This document shows, in pieces, positions 45,500 to 53,349 of a DNA stretch of 64,000 nucleotides (position 1 is its first letter; every line of letters starts with the position of its first letter). Under the pieces are notes generated by a model that worked only from the letters and a program-made list of their open reading frames with translations, was not told the origin of the DNA and did not search any database. The stretch comes from JACCTU01 sp963700495 (GTDB lineage Bacteria; Actinomycetota; Thermoleophilia; Gaiellales; Gaiellaceae): positions 1 to 64,000 of the forward strand of contig CAVOXT010000002.1 in assembly GCA_963700495.1 (NCBI GenBank), in the 5' to 3' direction. The translations under genes were made by a program, and so were the position numbers.

Positions 45500-46416
45500 T
45501 CCCCGCGTTCATCGACCAGGCCGGCGTGATCGCGGAGCGGTTCGCCGAGCTCGACCGGCGACTCCTCCTCGCCGCGATCGTGCTCCAGCTCGCCAACCTC
45601 GGACTGCGGGCGTTCGCGTGGCGCAACGTGCTCGCGGCCGCGTATCCGCGGGAGCGCGTCGCGTACCCCTCGATCGCCGGTGCCTACGTCGCCGGCGTGG
45701 CGCTGAACACGTTCACCCCGGGCCGCGCCGGCGAAGTCGTGAAGATCGTCCTTGCACGCACTCGGATCCACGGCTCGGCGGTGCCCACGGTCGCCGCGTC
45801 ACTCTCGGTCGTTCTCGTCTTCGACGCACTCTTCGGCGGCGCGATCGTGATCGCGCTCTGGGCCGGCGGCGTCGCTCCGGGGCTGCCGGGGCCCGGAGTA
45901 CCGATGCTCGCTGCCGCCGGCGCGGGCGTTGCCCTTGCGGCGCTCGGGGTGTCCGTCCTCGCGCGCCGCTCGCGCCGTGCGCGGCAATTCGTCTCGCGCG
46001 CCTGGGCGGGGGTCGCGATCCTGAAGACCCCGGGCCGCTACGTCAGGGGCGTCGCCGTCTTCCAGCTCGGTGCCTGGGCGTGCCGCATCGGCGTCGTGAT
46101 GCTCGTGCTCGCTGCGTTCGGGATCCAGCCGACGGTCGGATCGGCGGCGCTCGTGCTCGTCGCGGGCGGGCTCTCCACCGCCGTCCCCATTCCCGGCGGC
46201 GGCGGCGCGCAGCAGGTGCTCGTCGCGTACGCGCTGCACAGCACGGTCTCGGTGAGCGCGGCGCTCTCGTTCTCGCTCGGGATGCAGGCCGGCGTGGCGC
46301 TCGTGAACACGCTGGTCGGCGTCACCGCGCTGATGCTCATGTTCCGGACGCTCGCCCCTACCGCCGCGGTTCGCTCGGCGTACGCTCTCGCCCGCTCCGG
46401 CCGCCGGCAGCCCTAG
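45496..46416 (+). CDS. LPG_synthase_TM-type membrane protein, paralogue A
   Basis: A 306-residue protein of about eight helices, matching the flippase-like domain of lysylphosphatidylglycerol synthase (MprF N-terminus, AglD-like). Typical motifs are LNTFTPGRAGEVVKIVLART and LSTAVPIPGGGGAQQVLVAY. It shares the stretch AWRNVLAAAYPRERV with the convergent gene next door. The start TTG 45496 overlaps the GDPD stop (TTGA). No aminoacyl-transfer domain is attached, so transport or anchoring of a lipid is more likely than aminoacylation. Confidence 0.8.
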   Translation: MIPAFIDQAGVIAERFAELDRRLLLAAIVLQLANLGLRAFAWRNVLAAAYPRERVAYPSIAGAYVAGVALNTFTPGRAGEVVKIVLARTRIHGSAVPTVAASLSVVLVFDALFGGAIVIALWAGGVAPGLPGPGVPMLAAAGAGVALAALGVSVLARRSRRARQFVSRAWAGVAILKTPGRYVRGVAVFQLGAWACRIGVVMLVLAAFGIQPTVGSAALVLVAGGLSTAVPIPGGGGAQQVLVAYALHSTVSVSAALSFSLGMQAGVALVNTLVGVTALMLMFRTLAPTAAVRSAYALARSGRRQP

Positions 46417-47353
46417 GCGCTTCCGGCGCGTCCGGCTGCTCGGCGAGCACGCGGCGCCAGCGCACGGTTCGCAGCACGAGGAGGAGCACGGCAGCAGCCA
46501 CGGCGACGTTGAGCGCTGCGACCGCGAAGCGCATTCCGACGCTGAAGCTCAGGATCGCGCCGGCACTCCCTTGGCCCTGGAGGACGTAGACGAGGAGCGC
46601 CTGCTCGGTGCCGATGCCCGCAGGCGTCAGCGGGAGGAGCGTCGAGAGGCTCTGCGAGACCTGAACGAGGCCCGCGTTCTCGACGGTCACCGGCAGACCG
46701 AACGCCGCGAGGAACAGCCCGATCGCCACGAACCGAAGCGTCCAGTCGACTGCCTGCCAGAGGACGACGCGGCGCACATACTCACCCGGCCGGCGGAGGA
46801 TTACGACCCCCTGTGCGAGCCGAGCCCAGAGCGCTCGCCCCGCGCGACCCGCCCAGATCCCGACGGCGATCCCCAGGACGAGCGCCGCGACGGCGATCGC
46901 CGCCCCGACGCGGGGCTCATGGAAGACCCAGAGCCAGTCGATCGACGGAAGCCGGTCGAGTGTGTCGAGCCCAGGCAGCGCACCGATCCCCAGAGCCCAC
47001 CCCAGAAAGATGGATCCGGCGAACAAGTCGAAGATCGCCTCGACCGAGAGCGACGCCGTGAGGGTCGGATAGGTCGATGTCGGGATGGCGCGGTGGACGA
47101 GGTACAGCTTCAGCACGTCGCCGCCGCGCGCCGGGACCAGCGTGTTCACCCCGACGCCCGCCGCGTAGGCAGCGAAGACCGACCGCCACGGCACGCGTTC
47201 CCGCGGGTACGCGGCGGCGAGGACGTTCCGCCACGCCCTGGAGCGGGCCGCCATGCGCACGAGCTGGACGACCAGCGCGAGCGCGAGCGGCTGCCACGCG
47301 ACCGTGGGCAACCGGTCGAACAGCGACTCGAAGGCGCGAGCGAGGCCGTCCAT
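46358..47353 (-). CDS. LPG_synthase_TM-type membrane protein, paralogue B
   Basis: A 331-residue paralogue of the preceding gene on the opposite strand. It has VNTLVPARGGDVLKLYLVHR and LSTLLPLTPAGIGTEQALLV in the equivalent places, and the identical AWRNVLAAAYPRERV. The C-termini of the two genes overlap by 59 bases. Its ATG lies in a region containing a TGCGG-N5-CCGCA repeat. Function as for paralogue A: probable lipid flippase-like membrane protein. Confidence 0.8.
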   Translation of the reverse strand: MDGLARAFESLFDRLPTVAWQPLALALVVQLVRMAARSRAWRNVLAAAYPRERVPWRSVFAAYAAGVGVNTLVPARGGDVLKLYLVHRAIPTSTYPTLTASLSVEAIFDLFAGSIFLGWALGIGALPGLDTLDRLPSIDWLWVFHEPRVGAAIAVAALVLGIAVGIWAGRAGRALWARLAQGVVILRRPGEYVRRVVLWQAVDWTLRFVAIGLFLAAFGLPVTVENAGLVQVSQSLSTLLPLTPAGIGTEQALLVYVLQGQGSAGAILSFSVGMRFAVAALNVAVAAAVLLLVLRTVRWRRVLAEQPDAPEAPRAAGGRSGRERTPSEPRR

Positions 47354-47376
47354 CCATCAGCGATTGTGCGGGTACT

Positions 47377-47391
47377 TGCGGCTTTCCCGCA
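47377..47391. promoter_or_regulatory. TGCGG-N5-CCGCA inverted repeat, copy 2
   Basis: TGCGG-CTTTC-CCGCA, an exact match to the arms of the 27471 site with the same spacer length. It lies 24 bases upstream of the flippase paralogue B ATG and 60-75 bases before the divergent small gene. Confidence 0.4.
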
Positions 47392-47449
47392 TTCCGACGC
47401 AGACCTCCCACGGATGCGGGAGCTTTCGGCCCGGGTCAGCATGCGCCTA

Positions 47450-47755
47450 ATGAGCGCGCTGCCCAACTACGCGGTGTCGTGGAACGACGACGGTGCCGAG
47501 TTCATCGGTTACGCCGGTCTCGGTGATCGAGAGCTTCGTCTCGAGGGCCGGGACGCGGGAGGCCGCGAGGGCCTTCGCACCGTCCCTTACCGGGACATTC
47601 GCCGGATCGAGGTCAGCCGGCTGAACGGCCGCCGGACCGTCGAGCTCGGGCTGGCCCCCGACGGGCACGTCATCGTCTCGAGTCTCGATCGTCCAGGCAG
47701 CCTGCGCGAGTTCGCGGACCGTCTCCGCACGCTCACGGATTCCCCGCACGACTGA
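47450..47755 (+). CDS. small PH-like protein, unknown function
   Basis: About 101 residues, beginning MSALPNYAVSWNDDGAEFIG. The pattern YRDIRRIEVSRLNGRRTVEL, then GLAPDGHVIVSSLDRPGSLR and EFADRLRTL, resembles a bacterial PH-type beta barrel closed by a C-terminal helix. In-frame ATGs at 47414 and 47441 are alternative starts; none has a good ribosome site. It is divergent from flippase paralogue B and 70 bases before a Usp gene. Function not recognised. Confidence 0.5.
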   Translation: MSALPNYAVSWNDDGAEFIGYAGLGDRELRLEGRDAGGREGLRTVPYRDIRRIEVSRLNGRRTVELGLAPDGHVIVSSLDRPGSLREFADRLRTLTDSPHD

Positions 47756-47771
47756 TCCGGCGGAGCGCGGA

Positions 47772-47786
47772 TGCCGCGACCCCGCA
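47772..47786. promoter_or_regulatory. TGCSG-N5-CCGCA inverted repeat, copy 3
   Basis: TGCCG-CGACC-CCGCA, one arm base different from copies 1 and 2. The outer arms extend to GATGC and GCATC (47770-47788). It lies 40 bases before the Usp ATG. Confidence 0.35.
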
Positions 47787-47825
47787 TCAGGCGCATGCTC
47801 GGGTTAAACGACTGAAGGGACGACC

Positions 47826-48269
47826 ATGGACACGATCCTGATCGCAACGGACGGCTCGTCCGGCGCGCGAGCGGCGGTCGAGAACGGGCTCGAGCTGGCG
47901 GAGGAGACGGGCGCGGACGTCCTCTTCGTCGCCGTTCGCCGGCCCCCGCTGCCCGTGTTCGGAGACCCGTATTGGCAGCAGTCGGTCTCGAACGAGCTCG
48001 CCCGGCTACGGCCGGCGCTGAAGGAGGCGGTCGCGGAGGCGGAGTCGCTCGGGATCAGCGCGGACTACGACCTCGTCGAGGGCGACGCGGCTGACGAGAT
48101 CCTCCGCCTGGCACGCGCACGCGACGTCGACCTGATCGTCATCGGCTCGCGCGGTCTCGGCGCGGTGGCCTCGGCGATCATCGGCAGCGTCTCGAAGCGC
48201 GTCCTGCACGACGCCGACCGGCCGGTGCTCGTCGTGAACGAGCGCGCCGCGGTGCCGCTCAAGACGTGA
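47826..48269 (+). CDS. universal stress protein
   Basis: A 147-residue single-domain Usp. The first strand is DTILIATDGSSGARAAVENG and the ATP loop is VIGSRGLGAVASAIIGSVSK, complete, so ATP binding is expected. Ends DADRPVLVVNERAAVPLKT. ATG 47826 follows GGGACGACC. GTGA overlap couples it to a P-type ATPase, a pairing that also occurs at 62-64 kb. Confidence 0.9.
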   Translation: MDTILIATDGSSGARAAVENGLELAEETGADVLFVAVRRPPLPVFGDPYWQQSVSNELARLRPALKEAVAEAESLGISADYDLVEGDAADEILRLARARDVDLIVIGSRGLGAVASAIIGSVSKRVLHDADRPVLVVNERAAVPLKT

Positions 48270-50587
48270 CCGGGGTCCCGGCGCGCGGCCTCAGCGAGGC
48301 CGAGGCCGCGCGCCGGCTGTCTGCGCGCACGCCGTACGAACCGTCGTCCAGCCGGTCGTACGCGAGCATCGTCCGGGCCAACGTCTTCACGATCTTCAAC
48401 CTGATCCTCGCCGTCGCTGGCGCTGCGACACTCGCGTTCGGAGAGTGGCAGGACGCGCTGTTCCTGGGCGTCCTCCTCTTCAACTCCGCCATCGGCATCA
48501 CGCAGGAAGTGCGCGCGAAGCGCGCGCTCGATCGTCTCGCTGCGCTCGTCGCCCCGACGGCGACCATCGTTCGAGACGGCGCGGCGCGAACCGCCCCCGT
48601 GGACGAGGTCGTCGTCGGCGACCTGCTGCGCGTCCAGCCCGGCGACCAGGTCGTGGCCGACGGAGCGCTCGTCCGCGCCGACGGGCTTGCGCTCGACGAG
48701 TCGATCCTCACCGGCGAGTCCCGGCCGGTGGTTCGCCGCGTCGGCGACGACGTTCGATCGGGCTCGTTCGTGCTCGAAGGCGCGGGTGAGCTCGTCGTAC
48801 AAGCGGTCGGCGCGGAGAGCTACGCCGCCGGGATCGTCGGCGAGGCGCGCGCGTTCCGGCACCCGCGCTCGCCGCTCGAGCGCGCGCTCAACAGGCTTCT
48901 GATCATGCTCGTCTCGATCATCGCGCCGCTCGGGATCGTCCTCGGCGTCGCCCTCTGGGAGCGGCGAACGCCGCTCGACGAGGCGGTGCCGACCTCAGTC
49001 GCTGCAGTGGTGACGCTCGTCCCGGAGGGGCTGATCCTGCTCGCGAGCCTGACCTACGCGGTCGCGGCGCTCCGCATGACCGCGCGGGGCGCTCTCGTGC
49101 AGCAGCTGAACGCGGTCGAGTCGCTGGCGTCGGTCGACGTCGTCTGCCTCGACAAGACCGGCACGCTGACGGAGCCGCGACTCGAGGTTCTACGCGTTGT
49201 GACCGCGCAGGGCGTCGCGGAGGACGAGCTCGCCGCACGCGTCGCCGAGTACGCGGCCGACGCGCCGGTGCGGAACGCGACCGTCGACGCGCTCGCCGAA
49301 CGCTTCCCGGCCCAGCCGCTCACGGCGGCGACCGCGACCGTGCCCTTCTCCTCCAGGCGCAGGTTCGGCGCGGTCCGGCGCGACGGCCGCTGGGTCGTCC
49401 TCGGAGCGCCCGAGCTCTTCGCACTCGGCCCGCTGGCCGAGGTCGCAGAGGTCGAGGCGAAGGCGGGCCGGCGCGTCGTCGCGCTCGGAACGTCGCCGAA
49501 CGGGATCTCGGCCGAGCAAGGGCCGCACGATGTCCCTGCGCTCGGACTGGCCGTGCTCGGGGAGCGCCTGCGGCCGGAGGCGCGCGCAGCCGTCGAGTTC
49601 TTCCAGCGCCAGGGTGTCGAGCTGAAGGTGCTCTCCGGCGACCGGCCGGAGACCGTCGCCGCCGTCGCGGCCGACGTCGGCATCCCGGGAGGCCCGGCGC
49701 TCGACGGGCGGAAGCTGCCCGAGTCGCGGGCGGAGCTGCGCGCCCTGCTGCGCGACACGAACGTGATCGGTCGCATCTCGCCGGAGTCGAAGCGGCGGGT
49801 GGTCGAGGCGCTGCGCGACGACGGGCGCTACGTCGCGATGATCGGCGACGGCGTCAACGACGTGCCGGCGCTGAAGGCGGCGCGGCTCGCGATCGCGCAG
49901 GGCACCGGGACGCAGATGGCCAAGAGCGTCGCGGACATCGTGCTCGTGCGCGGCGACTTCGCCGTTGTGCCGGCGATGGTCGACGAAGGCCGCAAGATCA
50001 TGCGCAACCTCCAGCGCGTCACGAAGCTCTTCGTGACGAAGTCGGCGTTCGCGTCGGTGCTGATCGTGTCGATCGGGCTCACGCCCACCGCCTATCCGCT
50101 GCTCCCGCGGCACCTGACGCTGGCCGCGACCCTGACGATCGGCGTGCCGGCGTTCTTCCTCGCGCTCGCGCCGAGCGAGGGAAGCTTCCAGATCAAGGGC
50201 TTCCTGCGCGAGGTCGCCTCGTTCTCGGTTCCCGCAGGGACCGCGGCCGGGCTCGGCGTGCTCTCGAGCTACCTGTTCGCGCTCAACGTCCTCGACCTCC
50301 CGCTCATCGAGGCGCGGACGGTTGCCACGACCGTGTTGGTCACCGTCGGGCTCTACCTGATCGTCGCACTCGAGGCCGGGGGCCGGCTACGTAGCACCGC
50401 GGTCGGCGCGCTGTGCGCGACGCTCGCGGCCCTCTACGTCGTCGTGCTCTCGATCCCGTTCACCCGTGAGTTCTTCGAGCTCGCCGCACCTGATCCGGTC
50501 ATCTTCGCCACCGCGCTCGCGGGCGCCTCGCTGGCGATCGGCGGTCTCGCGATTACGGCCGACAAGTTCCTCCCCGGACATCGGTAG
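48266..50587 (+). CDS. P-type cation-transporting ATPase, CtpE-like
   Basis: A 773-residue P-type ATPase with an intact frame. Actuator loop LALDESILTGESRPVVRRVG, ion-site helix VVTLVPEGLILLASLTYAVA, phosphorylation site DVVCLDKTGTLTEPRLEVLR, hinge MIGDGVNDVPALKAARLAIA. The VPEGLILL helix and the overall layout resemble mycobacterial CtpE, a calcium-uptake ATPase, more than MgtA or heavy-metal pumps; no N-terminal metal-binding domain exists. The GTG overlaps the Usp stop. Confidence 0.87.
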   Translation: MTGVPARGLSEAEAARRLSARTPYEPSSSRSYASIVRANVFTIFNLILAVAGAATLAFGEWQDALFLGVLLFNSAIGITQEVRAKRALDRLAALVAPTATIVRDGAARTAPVDEVVVGDLLRVQPGDQVVADGALVRADGLALDESILTGESRPVVRRVGDDVRSGSFVLEGAGELVVQAVGAESYAAGIVGEARAFRHPRSPLERALNRLLIMLVSIIAPLGIVLGVALWERRTPLDEAVPTSVAAVVTLVPEGLILLASLTYAVAALRMTARGALVQQLNAVESLASVDVVCLDKTGTLTEPRLEVLRVVTAQGVAEDELAARVAEYAADAPVRNATVDALAERFPAQPLTAATATVPFSSRRRFGAVRRDGRWVVLGAPELFALGPLAEVAEVEAKAGRRVVALGTSPNGISAEQGPHDVPALGLAVLGERLRPEARAAVEFFQRQGVELKVLSGDRPETVAAVAADVGIPGGPALDGRKLPESRAELRALLRDTNVIGRISPESKRRVVEALRDDGRYVAMIGDGVNDVPALKAARLAIAQGTGTQMAKSVADIVLVRGDFAVVPAMVDEGRKIMRNLQRVTKLFVTKSAFASVLIVSIGLTPTAYPLLPRHLTLAATLTIGVPAFFLALAPSEGSFQIKGFLREVASFSVPAGTAAGLGVLSSYLFALNVLDLPLIEARTVATTVLVTVGLYLIVALEAGGRLRSTAVGALCATLAALYVVVLSIPFTREFFELAAPDPVIFATALAGASLAIGGLAITADKFLPGHR

Positions 50588-50675
50588 TTCCCCTCAGGCG
50601 CACTCGGCGGTTCCGCCGATGCGGGGGGCGCCTGCACGGGGCGAGTCTGGGACATGCACACTCAAAGGAGACGCC

Positions 50676-50909
50676 ATGAAGACCACGCTCGAGGAGATTG
50701 ATCGCTGGCAGGCAGCACCCCTCGACGTCGAGACGTTCGCGCGCATCGTGCACGCGATGTCACCGGCCGCCGGAGCCGTTACCACCGCATGCACCGACGT
50801 GCGGCGGGAAGACGGCGAGCTCGTGATCGAGCTCGAGGTGCACCTCCCGGTGCAGGAGCCGGCCGAGCACCGCATTCCCGGCTTCCACGCCGACGTGACC
50901 GGCGTTTGA
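50676..50909 (+). CDS. small conserved-looking protein, 77 residues
   Basis: Starts MKTTLEEIDRWQAAPLDVET, continues MSPAAGAVTTACTDVRREDG, and ends in an extended strand-rich part, LVIELEVHLPVQEPAEHRIP and GFHADVTGV. AAAGGAG lies 6 bases before the ATG. It is acidic, without signal peptide or membrane segment, and has one Cys. It begins a three-gene set with the next small frame and the cDPG synthetase. Not recognised. Confidence 0.6.
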   Translation: MKTTLEEIDRWQAAPLDVETFARIVHAMSPAAGAVTTACTDVRREDGELVIELEVHLPVQEPAEHRIPGFHADVTGV

Positions 50910-50926
50910 CGGAAGGAGGCAACTAT

Positions 50927-51103
50927 ATGTCGCTACCGACGACAACGCCGTCCGGCAAGCGCGCGCTACGTCCGAGGCCGAAGCGCCCGACGGCCTACGG
51001 CTGGATGAAGTGGAGGGCGTCGAGGCCGGAAGCCGAGCCCGAGGTGCCCGTTCCCAACGACAAGCCGGACCGCATCTTCCAGCTGCCGCCCGGCATCAAG
51101 TGA
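50927..51103 (+). CDS. small basic Pro/Arg-rich protein, 58 residues
   Basis: Starts MSLPTTTPSGKRALRPRPKR and ends PNDKPDRIFQLPPGIK. It follows GGAAGGAGG, an excellent ribosome site, 17 bases after the previous stop, and precedes the synthetase gene by 11 bases. The first half is highly basic, the second is proline-rich and acidic; probably disordered. Not recognised. Its place suggests a partner of, or regulator for, the cDPG synthetase. Confidence 0.55.
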   Translation: MSLPTTTPSGKRALRPRPKRPTAYGWMKWRASRPEAEPEVPVPNDKPDRIFQLPPGIK

Positions 51104-51114
51104 GAGGAGCAGCT

Positions 51115-52452
51115 ATGCGCAGGGTCATCATCATGGGCGCCGGAGGGCGCGACTTCCACGACTTCAACGTGGTGTACCGCGACGACCCGAAGACAGAGGT
51201 CGTCGCATTCACCGCGTCGCAGATCCCCGGCATCGATGACCGGCGCTACCCGGCATCGCTTGCAGGGCCGCGGTATCCGGAGGGAATCCCGATCCGGCCC
51301 GAGGCCGAGCTGGCGTGGCTCGTCGAGACCTACAAGGTCGACGAGGTCATCCTCGCCTACTCCGATCTCTCGCACGAGCAGGTGATGCACAAGGCGTCGC
51401 TCGTGCTTGCGACAGGCGCTGATTTCAAGCTGCTCGGGCCACACGCCACGATGCTGCACAGCAAGAAGCCGGTGATCGCGGTCGGCGCCGTCCGAACCGG
51501 GGCGGGTAAGAGCCAGACGAGCCGGCGGATCGGGCAGATCCTGGTCGACTCAGGCATGAAGGTCGCGGTCGTGCTGCATCCGATGCCGTATGGCGACCTC
51601 GAGGCGATGCGCGTCCAGCGGTTCGCCACGCAGGAGGACATCGACGCGACCCATCCGACGATCGAGGAGCGCGAAGAGTACGAGCGCCCGGTCGAGCTCG
51701 GGATGGTCGTGTACGCCGGCGTGGACTACGGCGCGATCCTCGAGCAGGCTGAGCAGGAGGCCGACGTCATCGTCTGGGACGGTGGCAACAACGACTTCCC
51801 GTTCTTCACGCCTGACCTCTTCGTCGTGGTGGTCGACCCGCTCAGGCCGGGGCACGAGCTCAAGTACCACCCCGGCGAGACGAGCCTGCGGATGGCCGAC
51901 GTCGTCGTGGTGAACAAGGTCGACTCGGCGACACCCGAGCAGGTGGACCGCGTGATCGCGGCCGTGCATGAGGTCAATCCCTCGGCCCGCCTCGTCACCG
52001 CAGCCTCTCCGGTGACGCTCGCGCCGGGCTCGCCGCTCCACGGCAAGCGCATCCTCGTCGTCGAGGACGGGCCGACGATCACGCACGGCGAGATGGAGTT
52101 CGGCGCCGGCAAGGTCGGGGCCCGCGAGGGCGGCGCCGCGGTGATCGTCGATCCGCGGGCCTACGCGGTCGGCTCGATCGCCAAGCTGTACAAGGAGTAC
52201 CCGCACATCGGGAGCGTCCTCCCGGCGATGGGCTACAGCGACGAGCAGCTGCACGAGCTCGAGGAGACGATCAACGCGACCCCGTGCGACGTCGTCGTCA
52301 CCGGGACGCCGATCGATCTGGCACGGCTGATCAGGTCGGACCACCCGGTCCGGCATGCGACCTACGAGCTGCAGGAGATCGGGCATCCGACCCTGGACGA
52401 CGTGCTCGAGCCGGTACTCGGCCTGGTTCGAGCGGGGCTCATCCCTGCGTGA
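51115..52452 (+). CDS. cyclic 2,3-diphosphoglycerate synthetase-like P-loop protein
   Basis: A 445-residue protein of the cDPGS family, which closes 2,3-diphosphoglycerate to its cyclic anhydride with ATP in methanogens. N-terminal Rossmann-like part RRVIIMGAGGRDFHDFNVVY; P-loop KPVIAVGAVRTGAGKSQTSR; Walker-B-like VIVWDGGNNDFPFFTPDLF; base motif ADVVVVNKVDSATPEQVDRV. The frame is intact and ATG 51115 follows AGAGGAGCAGC. Bacterial members are mostly untested. Storage of phosphate or protein stabilisation are possibilities. Confidence 0.82.
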   Translation: MRRVIIMGAGGRDFHDFNVVYRDDPKTEVVAFTASQIPGIDDRRYPASLAGPRYPEGIPIRPEAELAWLVETYKVDEVILAYSDLSHEQVMHKASLVLATGADFKLLGPHATMLHSKKPVIAVGAVRTGAGKSQTSRRIGQILVDSGMKVAVVLHPMPYGDLEAMRVQRFATQEDIDATHPTIEEREEYERPVELGMVVYAGVDYGAILEQAEQEADVIVWDGGNNDFPFFTPDLFVVVVDPLRPGHELKYHPGETSLRMADVVVVNKVDSATPEQVDRVIAAVHEVNPSARLVTAASPVTLAPGSPLHGKRILVVEDGPTITHGEMEFGAGKVGAREGGAAVIVDPRAYAVGSIAKLYKEYPHIGSVLPAMGYSDEQLHELEETINATPCDVVVTGTPIDLARLIRSDHPVRHATYELQEIGHPTLDDVLEPVLGLVRAGLIPA

Positions 52453-52461
52453 ACGACCTCG

Positions 52462-52500
52462 AAGGGACAGGTCCGGTGCCAGGCACCGGACCTGTCCCTT
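52462..52500. repeat. 39-base perfect palindromic element
   Basis: Two 19-base arms, reading AAGGGACAGGTCCGGTGCC and its reverse complement, flank a single A, and TTTCTGG follows. The hairpin begins 9 bases after the cDPG synthetase stop, so it can terminate that transcript. Its length and inner GGTGCC/GGCACC core also resemble REP/MITE-type interspersed elements. No other full copy was noticed in the window. Confidence 0.6.
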
Positions 52501-52503
52501 TCT

Positions 52504-52517
52504 GGATCCGCGGATCC
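52504..52517. promoter_or_regulatory. 14-base palindrome before the MacB-like operon
   Basis: GGATCCGCGGATCC is a perfect palindrome 86 bases upstream of the ABC ATPase ATG, immediately after the 39-base hairpin. A possible operator for the exporter operon; chance cannot be excluded. Confidence 0.3.
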
Positions 52518-52602
52518 GCTGATCGAGGTCCAGGGGACCTACTGATGATCCCCGCTCGGCGCCGCGCAACGATCGCCGCGGGGTGACCGAGAGGAGGCGC
52601 AG

Positions 52603-53337
52603 ATGAACGGTGAAGCGATCATCGAGGCGCGCAGCGTGTCGAAGACCTACGACACCGGCAAGGTGCAGGTCAACGCGCTGAGCAGCGTCGACCTGACGAT
52701 CCGCCGCGGCGAGATGGCCTCGGTGATGGGACCGAGCGGCTGTGGCAAGACGACGCTCCTGAACTGTCTTTCCGGCCTCGACGCGCTCGACGGCGGCGAG
52801 GTGCTGATCGAGGGCGTCGCACTCTCGAAGATGTCCGACCGCGAGCGCACGGACTACCGCGCGCGGCGGATGGGCTTCGTGTTCCAGTTCTACAACCTGA
52901 TGCCCGTGCTGACGGCGGTCGAGAACGTCGAGCTGCCCTTGCTCGTCGCCCGCGTCAACGCGAAGGAGGCACGGCGCAAGGCGCTGACGGCGCTCGACCT
53001 CGTCGGGATCGCCGCCCGCGCCGAGCACGTTCCGGACGAGCTCTCGGGAGGCGAGCGGCAGCGTGTCACGATCGCGCGGGCCCTCGTGAACGACCCTGCG
53101 ATCGTCTGGGCCGACGAGCCGACCGGCGACCTCGACAGCGAGAACGCGGCCGAGATCAGCGCCCTCATGCGGCAGCTGAACCTCGAGCGCGGGCTGACGT
53201 TCGTGATCGTCACGCACGATCCGAGCGTGGGCCACAACGCCGACCGCCTGATCCGGATGGTCGATGGAGAGGTCGTCGGGCACGAGCTGCTGAACCAGAT
53301 GCCGGACCGGCTCCCCGCCGAGCCGGTGCCCGCGTAG
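52603..53337 (+). CDS. MacB/LolD-type ABC transporter ATPase
   Basis: A 244-residue ATPase. Walker A SVMGPSGCGKTTLLNCLSG, signature VPDELSGGERQRVTIARALV, Walker B IVWADEPTGDLDSENAAEIS, switch FVIVTHDPSVGHNADR. The FVFQFYNLMPVLTAVENVEL motif is typical of the LolD/MacB/FtsE group that pairs with FtsX-like permeases. ATG 52603 follows GAGAGGAGGCGCAG. It precedes its permease by 12 bases. Confidence 0.9.
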   Translation: MNGEAIIEARSVSKTYDTGKVQVNALSSVDLTIRRGEMASVMGPSGCGKTTLLNCLSGLDALDGGEVLIEGVALSKMSDRERTDYRARRMGFVFQFYNLMPVLTAVENVELPLLVARVNAKEARRKALTALDLVGIAARAEHVPDELSGGERQRVTIARALVNDPAIVWADEPTGDLDSENAAEISALMRQLNLERGLTFVIVTHDPSVGHNADRLIRMVDGEVVGHELLNQMPDRLPAEPVPA

Positions 53338-53349
53338 AGGAGGCAGGCG

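Noticed and set aside
46571..47449. Long plus-strand frame leading into the small PH-like gene
   Set aside because: Its first 290 codons are antisense to flippase paralogue B and have shadow composition. Only the last hundred codons look real.
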